From IMG/VR virus record IMGVR_UViG_3300023313_000001, positions 165,508 through 229,507 of that record: a stretch of 64,000 nucleotides of DNA. The stretch is one strand, 5' to 3'. Position 1 is the first letter of the stretch, and each line of letters starts with the position of its first letter. A program made the translations under genes and the position numbers. The notes beneath the pieces were generated by a model. That model had not been told where the DNA came from. It was given only the letters and a program-made list of their open reading frames with translations, and searched no databases. The DNA is from a virus. Below, piece by piece: positions 44,327 to 52,538 of this stretch.

Positions 44327-44886
44327 ACATCGACCTACAGACAACGTTTGATCCAACAGATTATTTCAAGGTAGTCCGAGCGTCAATTATCACAGGAGAT
44401 AAAATTAAACCTCACCCATGTGGAGTGTATTTTCAGCGAATGCCTCAGGATCCTGTCACTCAGCTTGCAGCAATTCCACATAAAGAGGCTGAACACTATG
44501 GATTTATGAAGATTGATTTTCTACACCTACAGGTGTTAGATTATTTTGAAAACAAGCGAGAAATTCGAGCACTACTGCATAAAAAACCTAATTGGGGATT
44601 ACTCCTCAGATCAGATGTAGTATCTAAGCTGTTCCAACTACATAACAATGGGGATATTCTTCGTAGAATTCAACCTAAAAGCATACTAGAATTAGCAGAC
44701 TGCATATCAATCATTCGTCCTGGAAAAATAGATTTACTGGACGACTATATAAACGATCCTCATCGTGTTCGTACTGAATTGTACCATATAAAAAAAGGAT
44801 CGTACTCCTACAAAAAAGGGCACGCTATTTCTTATGCCATGATTGTTGTCCTCCAATTACATCTAATCGAAGCTGGTATACTATAA
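44317..44886 (+). CDS. DnaE-like polymerase palm/fingers fragment B (catalytic Asp set)
   Basis: 189 residues collinear with E. coli Pol III alpha from the catalytic site onward. Start DIDIDL matches DFDVDF (D2, D4 = D401, D403). PHPCGVY matches KHAGGVV. VTQLAAIPHKEAEHYGFMKI then DFLHL matches VTQFDKSDVEYAGLVKF then DFLGL (D67 = D555). SKLFQLHNNGDILRRIQPKS and ISIIRPGKIDLLDDYI match VFQLESRGMKDLIKRLQP and ALFRPG...MVDNFI. KKGHAISYA matches NKSHSAAYA. So all three catalytic acids and the finger motifs are kept in a very short protein. PHP, tau- and clamp-binding domains are absent. GTG start. Confidence 0.75.
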   Translation: MDIDIDLQTTFDPTDYFKVVRASIITGDKIKPHPCGVYFQRMPQDPVTQLAAIPHKEAEHYGFMKIDFLHLQVLDYFENKREIRALLHKKPNWGLLLRSDVVSKLFQLHNNGDILRRIQPKSILELADCISIIRPGKIDLLDDYINDPHRVRTELYHIKKGSYSYKKGHAISYAMIVVLQLHLIEAGIL

Positions 44887-44889
44887 ATA
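44882..44889 (+). promoter_or_regulatory. T4-type late promoter (TATAAATA)
   Basis: Perfect octamer across the stop codon of the preceding gene, 25 bases upstream of the ATG at 44915. Confidence 0.65.
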
Positions 44890-44914
44890 CATCATAATAA
44901 TTTGGATCTCTTTC

Positions 44915-45274
44915 ATGAAACTAATATATCAATTACAAGAAGCAATACAACCTACAGCATACCGTCCATCTCAATATGAGCGAACTGTACTAGCAAAAAT
45001 CATTGTATCCACTACCCCACAGCTTGCATATGATCAAATTGCTAGAGGGATTAAATTAAATGCTGCCAAAGAAAAATTAGTTCAATTAGGATTTATCGAA
45101 ATAATCGATGGAGAGGCTTCCTTAACACTAGCTGGTGAAGAGTTGGCTAAAGCCCAAGCGTTATTAGACGACACTGGTGAACCTGGGACTGATGCAACAT
45201 CTGCTGCTGATGACACTGAACGATTACCAACATCTACAGACGATGGTCAATCTAGTGGATTAGATGATTTTTAA
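44915..45274 (+). CDS. small winged-helix-like protein with acidic tail, 119 aa
   Basis: Residues ~1-80 look like a helix-turn-helix/winged-helix fold (RTVLAKIIVSTTPQLAYDQI, KLVQLGFIEIIDGEASLTLA); the last ~35 are Asp/Thr/Ser-rich. Late promoter upstream. Function unknown. Ends 4 bases into the convergent gene. Confidence 0.5.
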   Translation: MKLIYQLQEAIQPTAYRPSQYERTVLAKIIVSTTPQLAYDQIARGIKLNAAKEKLVQLGFIEIIDGEASLTLAGEELAKAQALLDDTGEPGTDATSAADDTERLPTSTDDGQSSGLDDF

Positions 45275-45732
45275 TTAGTTTTATTGACAATAGGAATGTT
45301 TGTAGGAAGATCTTTTCGCTTTCTACGACGTATATTGCGGCTAGCAGCCATTTGGAATGTAGGTAATGGTCCAATCACTCTGGTCACGAAATCGGTATTG
45401 AACGTCTTATATATTCTCGCGACAGCCTCAGTCATATTCAGTATAGAAAACTCAAATGATAATGGATATCGATCTCGTCTATTGTAATACCAATCTGCAA
45501 TGACTACAATAATACTTTCCTCATCCACTCGCTCTGGACCACACAAATCCAAAACATATGCACTAACAGCAGTATCATCTGAATTATCTATTACTGTTAA
45601 TAAATGCTGTTTATTATACTGCAACAAAGTTATGAATGGGTATCCAGTATAATCTGATGGATGGGACTCTATAATCAAGGGGGCCTGATGACTAATTTTT
45701 CTTCGCTTTGTTGCCACAACAATCTCCAACAT
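45271..45732 (-). CDS. hypothetical protein, 153 aa
   Basis: Unrecognised. The frame is open to 45831 but ATG 45732, just downstream of a minus-strand CATAAATA at 45750-45757, is the likelier start. Strand-rich first half (FITLLQYNKQHLLTVIDN), then a central Glu-Ser-Ile-Ile-Val segment and a basic C-terminus (ASRNIRRRKRK). Confidence 0.5.
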   Translation of the reverse strand: MLEIVVATKRRKISHQAPLIIESHPSDYTGYPFITLLQYNKQHLLTVIDNSDDTAVSAYVLDLCGPERVDEESIIVVIADWYYNRRDRYPLSFEFSILNMTEAVARIYKTFNTDFVTRVIGPLPTFQMAASRNIRRRKRKDLPTNIPIVNKTN

Positions 45733-45749
45733 ATTAATAAATATAAGCG

Positions 45750-45785
45750 TATTTATGTTGGTGTATTCCACACAACCTATAAATA
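45750..45785. promoter_or_regulatory. divergent T4-type late promoters
   Basis: CATAAATA (-) at 45750-45757 for the gene at 45732 and a perfect TATAAATA (+) at 45778-45785 for the gene at 45832. Confidence 0.65.
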
Positions 45786-45831
45786 CCATCACATAGCAAC
45801 TGACTAAATACAAATATTGACGAGGAATCAT

Positions 45832-46722
45832 ATGAGTAGTATATTATCACAACTAATTACTGAATTAGCCGGCGGAGCCCCAGGTTCAGTTGCATCCAGT
45901 CCATCCAGCTTGATGACTCTTGCCAAAAAAGAGAAATCTGTTAAAAACAAAAAAGCAATGCCTATAAAACTAATTAGATATGATGACGATCAGCCAGACC
46001 TTACAGATGAACAACCAAAGTATGGAACTACCGACGAACTAGACCCAGATTATGATGATTTAGATGATGATTCTAGTACAGATGATTTAGATGATGATTT
46101 AGATGATGATTTAGATGATGATTTAGATGATGTATCTAGTACAGATGATATGTTAGCTCCTGAAGATTCTGATGATCCTGTTACGAATGATAATACTCAA
46201 CTGTTCCAACAGTTCAAACAATGGCTACAACAAAACACTGATTTGCTATCCACTCAACAACCAGATGATGTAGCTATGACACCATCTGCCAATATTGGAA
46301 TGGGGATATACTCAACTGTTACTCCTACTGAAACAGAGGATGAAGAAGAGGGTGATATTGAGGAAATTGACCAAACTATAGATCCTGATATGACTGATAT
46401 TGATCCCAATGAATCTAACGAATCTGAAGGTATGGAAGCCAATATGGAAGAACAGGATCCAAATAGAGAAGGTACTATTCGAACAGTGGAAGGTTCTCAC
46501 CTAGTATACAAACGCAAACAACCCGATGGGTTTTATGAAGAGTTGTGGTTTTATAATATTGGGAAAAATGCAGCTAGAGACGAATTAGAAATTAAACGGG
46601 ACATATTATCAGCTACAGATATTAAACCAAACCAAACAACATCAGATGATGGTGCTCAAACGTACGAGATATGGTCTGTAGGGAACGGACAAATGATTAG
46701 AATTACTGGTATTCCTAATTAA
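45832..46722 (+). CDS. acidic Asp-repeat protein, 296 aa, possible virion protein
   Basis: N-terminal SSILSQLITELAGGAPGS resembles small head-core/internal protein starts; residues ~70-110 are DDLDD repeats encoded by 12-bp units of GATGATTTAGAT (~46080-46130); ~170-215 is Glu/Asp-rich. C-terminal ~85 residues (RTVEGSHLVYKRKQPDGFYE, ELWFYNIG) form a folded domain. GAGGA before ATG 45832 and a perfect late promoter. Function unknown. Confidence 0.55.
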   Translation: MSSILSQLITELAGGAPGSVASSPSSLMTLAKKEKSVKNKKAMPIKLIRYDDDQPDLTDEQPKYGTTDELDPDYDDLDDDSSTDDLDDDLDDDLDDDLDDVSSTDDMLAPEDSDDPVTNDNTQLFQQFKQWLQQNTDLLSTQQPDDVAMTPSANIGMGIYSTVTPTETEDEEEGDIEEIDQTIDPDMTDIDPNESNESEGMEANMEEQDPNREGTIRTVEGSHLVYKRKQPDGFYEELWFYNIGKNAARDELEIKRDILSATDIKPNQTTSDDGAQTYEIWSVGNGQMIRITGIPN

Positions 46723-46728
46723 CTGCTG

Positions 46729-46757
46729 TTGTATGTGAGTCGATCCTATGGTATGAT
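46729..46757 (+). promoter_or_regulatory. early-type promoter
   Basis: TTGTAT (46729-46734), 17-base spacer, TATGAT (46752-46757), upstream of the ATG at 46781. Confidence 0.5.
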
Positions 46758-46780
46758 ACAAAAAAATAGAGACCACTAAA

Positions 46781-47074
46781 ATGATTTACGATAAAAACGA
46801 TAATGACGTCAATCTGACTGCAGCCAAGACTCCAATCGATGTCAACAGCGAGCTTACTCCTGTATCGCACCAACCGGTTGGTGCGATACAATCGCACTTA
46901 TGGGAAAGCCCAGATGTATCCACAGAATTCCTCAACAACCAACTTATCACAATGCAAGATAGACTAAACGCAGCTCAATCACTACGAAACTCCAGCATGA
47001 TATCATTTCTAGTTCAAGGAATACAACAACTTAATTCAATACTGAACAATAGATTCAATAAGGATTGTCAATAA
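46781..47074 (+). CDS. hypothetical protein, 97 aa
   Basis: Unrecognised; C-terminal half is helical (TEFLNNQLITMQDRLNAAQS). First gene of an early-type operon running to the SOD gene; stop overlaps the next start (TAATG). Confidence 0.5.
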   Translation: MIYDKNDNDVNLTAAKTPIDVNSELTPVSHQPVGAIQSHLWESPDVSTEFLNNQLITMQDRLNAAQSLRNSSMISFLVQGIQQLNSILNNRFNKDCQ

Positions 47075-47553
47075 TGCATTTTAGTGTCCCAATCGAGTTG
47101 CCCCCTAAAAAAATATCATATGACTGGGCGGATGTGTACTTTTTAGCTGAATTAGAACAAAGTACATATCAAGATGCCAAGATTATCACCCTCAAACAAT
47201 CGTTCAGAAACCAAATCTACCAACAAGCTCTCGATGTGGTACTATCCAAATACCCACATTGGGGATATACAACAAATAAGCGTGCAGAAAACTTTCTACG
47301 CAAAACTGAACGCGACTTATTAAAAGATTGTGAGGGATCTGTTCAAGAGCATATTGAGATTCTAGATAATGGTACAATATCTATTGTTGTGGACGTTGAT
47401 GATGCTAATAGTGATGCAGCCATAGATCGAGCATTAGAAATGTACTCAATGTACCGTGGTAACGGTGCCAGAGAGAATTTTGGTAGGCCAGTTACGTACG
47501 ACAAATCCCAATTTAATTTTGCAGAGTTTGTGGAAGATGAGTATCTATGTTAA
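47074..47553 (+). CDS. hypothetical protein, 159 aa
   Basis: Unrecognised. Helical N-terminal half, then a strand pair (HIEILDNGTISIVVDVDD) and an aromatic-acidic end (FNFAEFVEDEYLC). ATG 47074 chosen from the TAATG junction. Overlaps the kinase gene by 7 bases. Confidence 0.5.
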   Translation: MHFSVPIELPPKKISYDWADVYFLAELEQSTYQDAKIITLKQSFRNQIYQQALDVVLSKYPHWGYTTNKRAENFLRKTERDLLKDCEGSVQEHIEILDNGTISIVVDVDDANSDAAIDRALEMYSMYRGNGARENFGRPVTYDKSQFNFAEFVEDEYLC

Positions 47554-48134
47554 TTGCTATCAGTGGATCTCAAGGGACTGGTAAATCCACGTTAATCTCT
47601 GCCTTGCAACAGCAATACAATTGTAATGTAGTTGAACGAAAAACTGCTAGATCAATACTATCCGATTGGAACACATCCCTAGATGAGGTTTACCAAACCC
47701 CTTCAACAATATGCAAATTTCAAGACGAATTATTGTGCAGGAAGTTTGCAGATGAGGCAGATGCACGAGCCAGTAATAATATATGGATCACTGAAAGATC
47801 ATTCGTAGACTTACTTGCATACTCCACAGCTAATATTGGGCGGTTAAATAAGTATAGTGACTGGCTAGAACGATATTATCAACAATGTACTACTAATCAA
47901 CAATACTATGACTATGTAGTTTACTTAAAAGGAGGGTCGTTTACTATTAAATCAGATGGTGTTCGACCTCATAACACTCAATACGGAGCCATGATAGATT
48001 TGTTCATGGAACACTACAATAAATCCACACTAGGGTCTCGATTGTCAATCATATCAGATACCGTGTTACAACACCGTGTTGATTACCTAGCTCCATACAT
48101 ACTAAAAAGGACTCACCATAATGTCTGCCCCTAA
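47547..48134 (+). CDS. P-loop NTPase/kinase (AAA_28, NadR-like)
   Basis: 195 residues. Walker A SGSQGTGKST (~6-15), a WITERSFVDLLAY segment (~82-94), and a C-terminal RVDYLAPYIL. Layout matches AAA_28 proteins, which include NadR-type ribosylnicotinamide kinases and phage nucleotide kinases. Substrate not readable from sequence. Confidence 0.65.
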   Translation: MLIAISGSQGTGKSTLISALQQQYNCNVVERKTARSILSDWNTSLDEVYQTPSTICKFQDELLCRKFADEADARASNNIWITERSFVDLLAYSTANIGRLNKYSDWLERYYQQCTTNQQYYDYVVYLKGGSFTIKSDGVRPHNTQYGAMIDLFMEHYNKSTLGSRLSIISDTVLQHRVDYLAPYILKRTHHNVCP

Positions 48135-48450
48135 AACTATAATCATCGCAGTGATCAACAAGGACAATGTTCGTGTGTTTCAAAATACGATGGAACATCA
48201 GTCTATTAGCGCATACTTCATGACGCCAAACTTTGCTGAGTTTGCAGCAAATGCTGAAGTAGATTCTGATATGCTTTCATCAATATCCAATGGACTGACT
48301 GTGTTCATTCGACAGGAGTCTGAAATTAACAACACACTAAAATGGGCTAGAAATGCTGACGCTGTATGTGTCAGTGCTAGTGTAGCTCCAATCAAAGATA
48401 GTGACGATGTTCAAGTACTATTTCTTATTGAGATTGTCTCCAATGAATAA
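48121..48450 (+). CDS. hypothetical protein, 109 aa
   Basis: Unrecognised alpha/beta protein (TIIIAVINKDNVRVFQN, DAVCVSASVAPI). Overlaps the kinase upstream by 14 bases and the SOD gene downstream by 8, so it is embedded in one operon. Confidence 0.5.
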   Translation: MSAPKTIIIAVINKDNVRVFQNTMEHQSISAYFMTPNFAEFAANAEVDSDMLSSISNGLTVFIRQESEINNTLKWARNADAVCVSASVAPIKDSDDVQVLFLIEIVSNE

Positions 48451-49120
48451 ATTTACCACCCCTCTCAAATATGATCAAGGATCACTACCTACGGTGTCTA
48501 AAGACACCATGCATTATCACTATGAAAAACACTATCTTGGGTATTGTAAAAATCTTGCCAAAATAATTAAAAACACTAAGTATGATGATATGGAGTTGGA
48601 TAGCATAGTGGATATGTCTGCCCCATTAAATACCACACCAAACTCATCCAACCCAATATACAACAACGCCGCTCAAATTAAAAACCACGATTTCTTCTTC
48701 GAACAATTGACTCCAACATACTCAGATCTTGAAGATGGGGAACTTAAAAATTTAATAGTATCAGAATATGGATCAGTAGACAAATTGCTTAACCACTACA
48801 AAACCAAACTAACCAGTTTTTTTGGGGTAGGATGGGTGTGGCTCACACTAGAACAACATAAACAATGGGATTCTCCATCGATTAAAGTCGTAGCTACTCG
48901 TGATGGGAATACATTTATTAATCATAAATCTACTGAACACTTCGTTGGACCAATATGTGTGCTGGACGTATGGGAGCATTCATATTATATAGACCACAAG
49001 AACGACAGATCAGCCTATTTCGACAGTATAATCCAGTGCATTGATTGGGAAATCATATCTCAGAGGTTTTCTACCCACAGTTCTACTCTATTTGACTACA
49101 CCAAGCCGTTCGAACTGTAG
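48443..49120 (+). CDS. sodB: Fe-type superoxide dismutase
   Basis: 225 residues. Converts superoxide to hydrogen peroxide and oxygen. All metal ligands of the Fe/Mn family are present: His26 (MHYHYEKHY), His82 (KNHDFFF), Asp175 and His179 (DVWEHSYY). Gln78 in AAQIKNH marks the iron type (E. coli SodB has AAQVWNH). LKYDQGSLPTVSKDT at the start, FFGVGWVWL and the closing DWEIISQRF also fit. No signal peptide, so cytoplasmic. ATG 48443 overlaps the upstream stop. An unusual auxiliary metabolic gene for a T4-like phage. Confidence 0.9.
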   Translation: MNKFTTPLKYDQGSLPTVSKDTMHYHYEKHYLGYCKNLAKIIKNTKYDDMELDSIVDMSAPLNTTPNSSNPIYNNAAQIKNHDFFFEQLTPTYSDLEDGELKNLIVSEYGSVDKLLNHYKTKLTSFFGVGWVWLTLEQHKQWDSPSIKVVATRDGNTFINHKSTEHFVGPICVLDVWEHSYYIDHKNDRSAYFDSIIQCIDWEIISQRFSTHSSTLFDYTKPFEL

Positions 49121-49189
49121 TACAAACGTTGATATCTATGGGTAACAGAGGTATTGTTGTTGTACATTCATTACGCGAGTACAATAATA

Positions 49190-49720
49190 ATGCATGATCC
49201 TATAAAAACACTAGATAACGTCTACGGATTAACGTTAGATAGTAAAACCAAGGCCGTCCTCAGTATCAAGTACGATCATCCATTTACTACGTGGACGCAA
49301 TCTCAGTTTGAGGATGCTATAAATACAGTTCTAGGTGAGTCTCATTCACATACATTTATATCATTACATGATGCCAAATACACTTTAATGTACTTTGTTC
49401 AGAACTTGATATCATACGAACATCAAGGGTTGGTAACTGATCCGGCCGAAGTACTTCAATACTCCCGAATACAATCTACCACATTTCAACACACTAATGC
49501 CATTGCACTATCATTGGAAGATGGGTACGAAAATGATACCATTACTCATCGCACTGGAACCAAATCCGAACAGGCATATCAGATTTACTGTGAGAATATC
49601 GACAAGGAAGATGCTCGATCCGTTATAACGAAGTTATTCCAATCTGAATTAGATATGTCTACAGGTGGTAGTACTACTTATTTTCATAACTGCAAACGAC
49701 GGTATACATCCAACCTATAA
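49190..49720 (+). CDS. hypothetical protein, ~176 aa
   Basis: Unrecognised. The frame is open from TTG 49154, but ATG 49190 (HDPIKTLDNVYG) is the likelier start. Mixed alpha/beta with no motif identified. Lies between SOD and the QueD-like gene. Confidence 0.45.
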   Translation: MHDPIKTLDNVYGLTLDSKTKAVLSIKYDHPFTTWTQSQFEDAINTVLGESHSHTFISLHDAKYTLMYFVQNLISYEHQGLVTDPAEVLQYSRIQSTTFQHTNAIALSLEDGYENDTITHRTGTKSEQAYQIYCENIDKEDARSVITKLFQSELDMSTGGSTTYFHNCKRRYTSNL

Positions 49721-49736
49721 AGTTCCCACAAAACCT

Positions 49737-49765
49737 TTGACTCTGATTATAGTATCTGTTATCAT
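49737..49765 (+). promoter_or_regulatory. early-type promoter with dyad over the -10
   Basis: TTGACT (49737-49742), 17-base spacer, TATCAT (49760-49765). AGTAT (49751-49755)/ATACT (49764-49768) forms an inverted repeat over the -10. Drives the gene at 49792 (AGGAG before ATG). Confidence 0.55.
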
Positions 49766-49791
49766 ACTGAAATTATAATAGGAGTTTTCGT

Positions 49792-50172
49792 ATGGCAAGA
49801 ACAACAGAAGTATTCTGCACATTATCATTTGATGCAATCCATAATTGGGCAGACTGTCCGATTGAAGAGGTCACATTTTTACGACATCCTCACCGACATA
49901 TGTTTCATGTGAAAGCATGGACAAAAGTGCTACATGACGACAGAGATGTTGAATTTATCAATCTTAAACATGATATTTTGGAATATATTGATCATCGATT
50001 CACCAATGCATATCTAGATTTACCAACTACAGCACGAGTATACGACCTAAAATCCATGTCATGTGAAATGATTGCTGAAGTTCTTATGGATCAATTTTCA
50101 TTGTCTCGGTGCGAAGTTAGTGAGGATAATGAAAACGGTGCTATTGTCACTGAGGATACTATCAATGTGTAG
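49792..50172 (+). CDS. QueD-like 6-carboxytetrahydropterin synthase
   Basis: 126 residues of the PTPS/QueD fold: FDAIHNWADCP (His17, catalytic-type Cys22), zinc histidines in RHPHRHMFHV (~31-40), a late SCEMIAEVL (Glu of the family's PTxE motif), and CEVSEDNENGA. QueD makes carboxytetrahydropterin, the substrate of QueE in 7-deazaguanine synthesis; a QueE lies at 54264 and a DpdA-like enzyme at 51108. Divergent, so activity is inferred. Confidence 0.6.
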   Translation: MARTTEVFCTLSFDAIHNWADCPIEEVTFLRHPHRHMFHVKAWTKVLHDDRDVEFINLKHDILEYIDHRFTNAYLDLPTTARVYDLKSMSCEMIAEVLMDQFSLSRCEVSEDNENGAIVTEDTINV

Positions 50173-50383
50173 TAGTAGTGAGTTAGATTTAACCAGCGAT
50201 GAACTAGACAATGTAGCGCGTATAACAGCAAAGGCTGCTATAACTGATCCGTGTAGTTTAGAAATATTTGACAAACTTATGACACAGGGTGTTGGACGAT
50301 TTGAAGCATTGGGTCAAGCATTGTTCAACCAACACTTAGTTAGTGTGTTGAAGTTGGCAATGAATGAAGATGCTATCAAATAG
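50165..50383 (+). CDS. small hypothetical protein, 72 aa
   Basis: Unrecognised helical protein (NVARITAKAAITDPCSLEIF, FEALGQALFNQHLVSVLKLA). ATG overlaps the upstream stop; its stop shares a base with the GTG of the next gene. Confidence 0.5.
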   Translation: MCSSSELDLTSDELDNVARITAKAAITDPCSLEIFDKLMTQGVGRFEALGQALFNQHLVSVLKLAMNEDAIK

Positions 50384-51120
50384 TGTCTAACCGTAAATGG
50401 CATAATGAAAGTATAGACCATAAACTAGCTGATCGCAATATTGTTAGGGTTACGGATGTGTCTAATATACGTTCGCCATCTAATACTAAAATACAGTGGA
50501 TGTGTGAAGTATGTAATGGTGTTTGGTCAACTACTGTAGACAGTGTGATTAATTTAAACTCAGGATGTCCTCATTGTGCTGGCAACACCAAACTTACAGT
50601 AGTGGAATGTCAATATAGACTATCAGAATTGGATGTGTCTGTTATTAGTCTGGATGATTGTGGAACGTTTAACCATGAACGAAAGGGACAATTTGTTTGC
50701 AATAAATGTGATAATATATGGGAAACTACATTATCAAACATTTTTTCAAATAACCAAGGGTGTCCGAAATGTGGAAAGAGTGGTAGATATACTTCATCGT
50801 GGTTTGAATCAAACGATGGTTCGATTCCTGGCATACTGTATCTTATTAAATTATCTAACGACAATGAAGTGTTTATTAAGGTAGGTATAACAAAACATAC
50901 GCTTACTCACCGAATTGCTTCCATACCATACCAAGTGGATGTGTTGTATAAGTATCGTACAACACTGCACAACGCGTTTAATCTCGAACAAAGTATCAAG
51001 CATCAGTTTAATGCATACAACCCGACTATCAAGTTTGGTGGATGGACTGAATGTTTTCACAAAGATACATCTCAACAAATAATCAATTTTATCAAAGGAC
51101 ATTTACCATGCATTTATTAG
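50383..51120 (+). CDS. GIY-YIG-type homing endonuclease with zinc ribbons
   Basis: 245 residues. Two N-terminal treble-clef-like zinc ribbons (~38-65: WMCEVCNGVW...GCPHCAG; ~102-128: FVCNKCDNIW...GCPKCGK), then a GIY-YIG-like nuclease (~148-225: GILYLIKL, VFIKVGIT, an EQSIKHQF helix with catalytic-type Glu, FGGWTECF). Different zinc type from the gene at 12-1142 but the same nuclease class. Wedged with one-base and 13-base overlaps between small genes and dpdA. Confidence 0.75.
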   Translation: MSNRKWHNESIDHKLADRNIVRVTDVSNIRSPSNTKIQWMCEVCNGVWSTTVDSVINLNSGCPHCAGNTKLTVVECQYRLSELDVSVISLDDCGTFNHERKGQFVCNKCDNIWETTLSNIFSNNQGCPKCGKSGRYTSSWFESNDGSIPGILYLIKLSNDNEVFIKVGITKHTLTHRIASIPYQVDVLYKYRTTLHNAFNLEQSIKHQFNAYNPTIKFGGWTECFHKDTSQQIINFIKGHLPCIY

Positions 51121-51926
51121 ACAGAACCCCTGAATTTTGTATCATAGCACCAACACAATACTTGGAAGAGTATGCACTTCAATCCGAAAGCCATTTAATA
51201 TTAGCCCACTTAATCGATACAGACGATAGATACGCTGAATTCTATAAAGGTTTGTCCGAGGATCATTTGAAAATAATGGACAATGGGGCGTTCGAACTTG
51301 GAGAAAGTTACAATCCATCTAAGTTGATCGGGTTAGCTACTAAGTGTGGTGCAGACGTGATAGTGCTACCAGATTATCCATTCTGTGGTGGGTTTAAAAC
51401 TATAAACGCTGCCGAAGAGATTATTGATCAAATTAAAGCAGCTGGATTCAAAACTATGTTCGTCCCACAATCTCAAACGGGGGATACACAAGACTGGATC
51501 GATACATATAGTTGGGCTGCATCTCATCCAGATATTGATATTATAGGAATGAGTATTTTGGGAATACCAAATGCTATTCCACATATTCATAAAGGATATG
51601 CCAGAGTGGTAATGACTCAAATGTTAATTGACCTAAATGTATTTAATGCGGGAAAACATCATCACTATCTGGGATTAAACTCTGGTCCCAAACTAGAAAT
51701 TCCCTCACTAATACAAATGGGTGCATTAGACACATGTGACAGTTCGGCACCAGTCTGGGCAGCAATTGCTGGCCATAGATACTGTGTAAATACAGACAGT
51801 TACATGCACACTAGCAAAGTTCCTCTCCCAGTAGATTTCTCCCAACAAAGTACTACAAATATGGATGTACATGAAAATATTCAGTACAATATTGATCTAA
51901 CATTGATGCTATTTGACCAGATGTAA
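51108..51926 (+). CDS. dpdA: DpdA-like DNA deazaguanine transglycosylase
   Basis: 272 residues with the TGT-like barrel motifs of phage DpdA proteins: IMDNGAFELGE (Asp58), VLPDYPF (Asp89), TMFVPQSQTGDTQDW, DIIGMSILGIPNA, and a late WAAIAGHRY. It would swap guanine in phage DNA for a 7-deazaguanine base, protecting against restriction. Supported by QueD-like (49792) and QueE (54264) genes. FolE and QueC are not in the window. ATG 51108 has AAAGGA upstream and overlaps the endonuclease end. Confidence 0.75.
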   Translation: MHLLDRTPEFCIIAPTQYLEEYALQSESHLILAHLIDTDDRYAEFYKGLSEDHLKIMDNGAFELGESYNPSKLIGLATKCGADVIVLPDYPFCGGFKTINAAEEIIDQIKAAGFKTMFVPQSQTGDTQDWIDTYSWAASHPDIDIIGMSILGIPNAIPHIHKGYARVVMTQMLIDLNVFNAGKHHHYLGLNSGPKLEIPSLIQMGALDTCDSSAPVWAAIAGHRYCVNTDSYMHTSKVPLPVDFSQQSTTNMDVHENIQYNIDLTLMLFDQM

Positions 51927-51928
51927 CG

Positions 51929-51979
51929 TTGACACAACTCAATGAGTTGTGTAGGCTGGATGGCTATACAACTCAATGA
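51929..51979 (+). promoter_or_regulatory. TTGACA with perfect inverted repeat and repeated motif before dcd-like gene
   Basis: TTGACA (51929-51934) overlaps a perfect dyad ACACAACTC/GAGTTGTGT (51932-51952, 3-base centre). The motif ACAACTCAATGAG recurs at 51967-51979, ending in the RBS of the gene at 51990. The -10 is poor (TAGGCT at 17 bases). Confidence 0.4.
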
Positions 51980-51989
51980 GGACCATATA

Positions 51990-52538
51990 ATGTTTATTGA
52001 CCCAAAGACTGCTATCGAAAACAACTGGATAACCCATCCAGAATGTAACACATTACAAGACTGGATAGATCGAAAGTATCTAGGACCAAATGCTATTGAT
52101 TTCACCCTAGATCAACTATACAGTATCAACCACCACAATTTATTCACTATAAGTGAAGACACCAAACAAATGCGTGGTGGAGAGTTGCTTGGAATAGCAA
52201 ATACTGACGCTGAAGGGAATGAGTACTGGACATTATCTGCTCATGAAACATACGATGGAATGTCCTCAATGACTTTAGACCTTCCTGTAGGGGTAGCTTG
52301 CCAATTAGTGATCAGATCTACATTCAATCGCAATGGAATCTATCTCACATCTGGTTTGTACGACTCCAAGTTCCAAGGAGCATGTGGTTTCGCATTGCAC
52401 AACAGATCTGGTCTAGCCATGGTACAAAAAGGTGTACGAGTCGGACAAATTATCTTTGTATCATCTAGTTCAGACAGAGAATATGCTGGTGGCTGGAATC
52501 ATGCAGCTGGAACACATTGGTCAGAAACAAATGAGTAA
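51990..52538 (+). CDS. dCTP deaminase/dUTPase-family protein
   Basis: 182 residues of the Dcd/Dut trimer fold: GPNAIDFTLDQLY, VACQLVIRSTFNRNGIYLTS, GLYDSKFQGACGFALHNRSG, and VRVGQIIFV. It would deaminate dCTP or hydrolyse dUTP to supply dUMP/dTMP synthesis or keep uracil out of DNA. GAGGA precedes ATG 51990; the frame is open from 51942 but those ATGs sit in the inverted-repeat leader. Overlaps the exonuclease gene by 8 bases. Confidence 0.75.
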   Translation: MFIDPKTAIENNWITHPECNTLQDWIDRKYLGPNAIDFTLDQLYSINHHNLFTISEDTKQMRGGELLGIANTDAEGNEYWTLSAHETYDGMSSMTLDLPVGVACQLVIRSTFNRNGIYLTSGLYDSKFQGACGFALHNRSGLAMVQKGVRVGQIIFVSSSSDREYAGGWNHAAGTHWSETNE

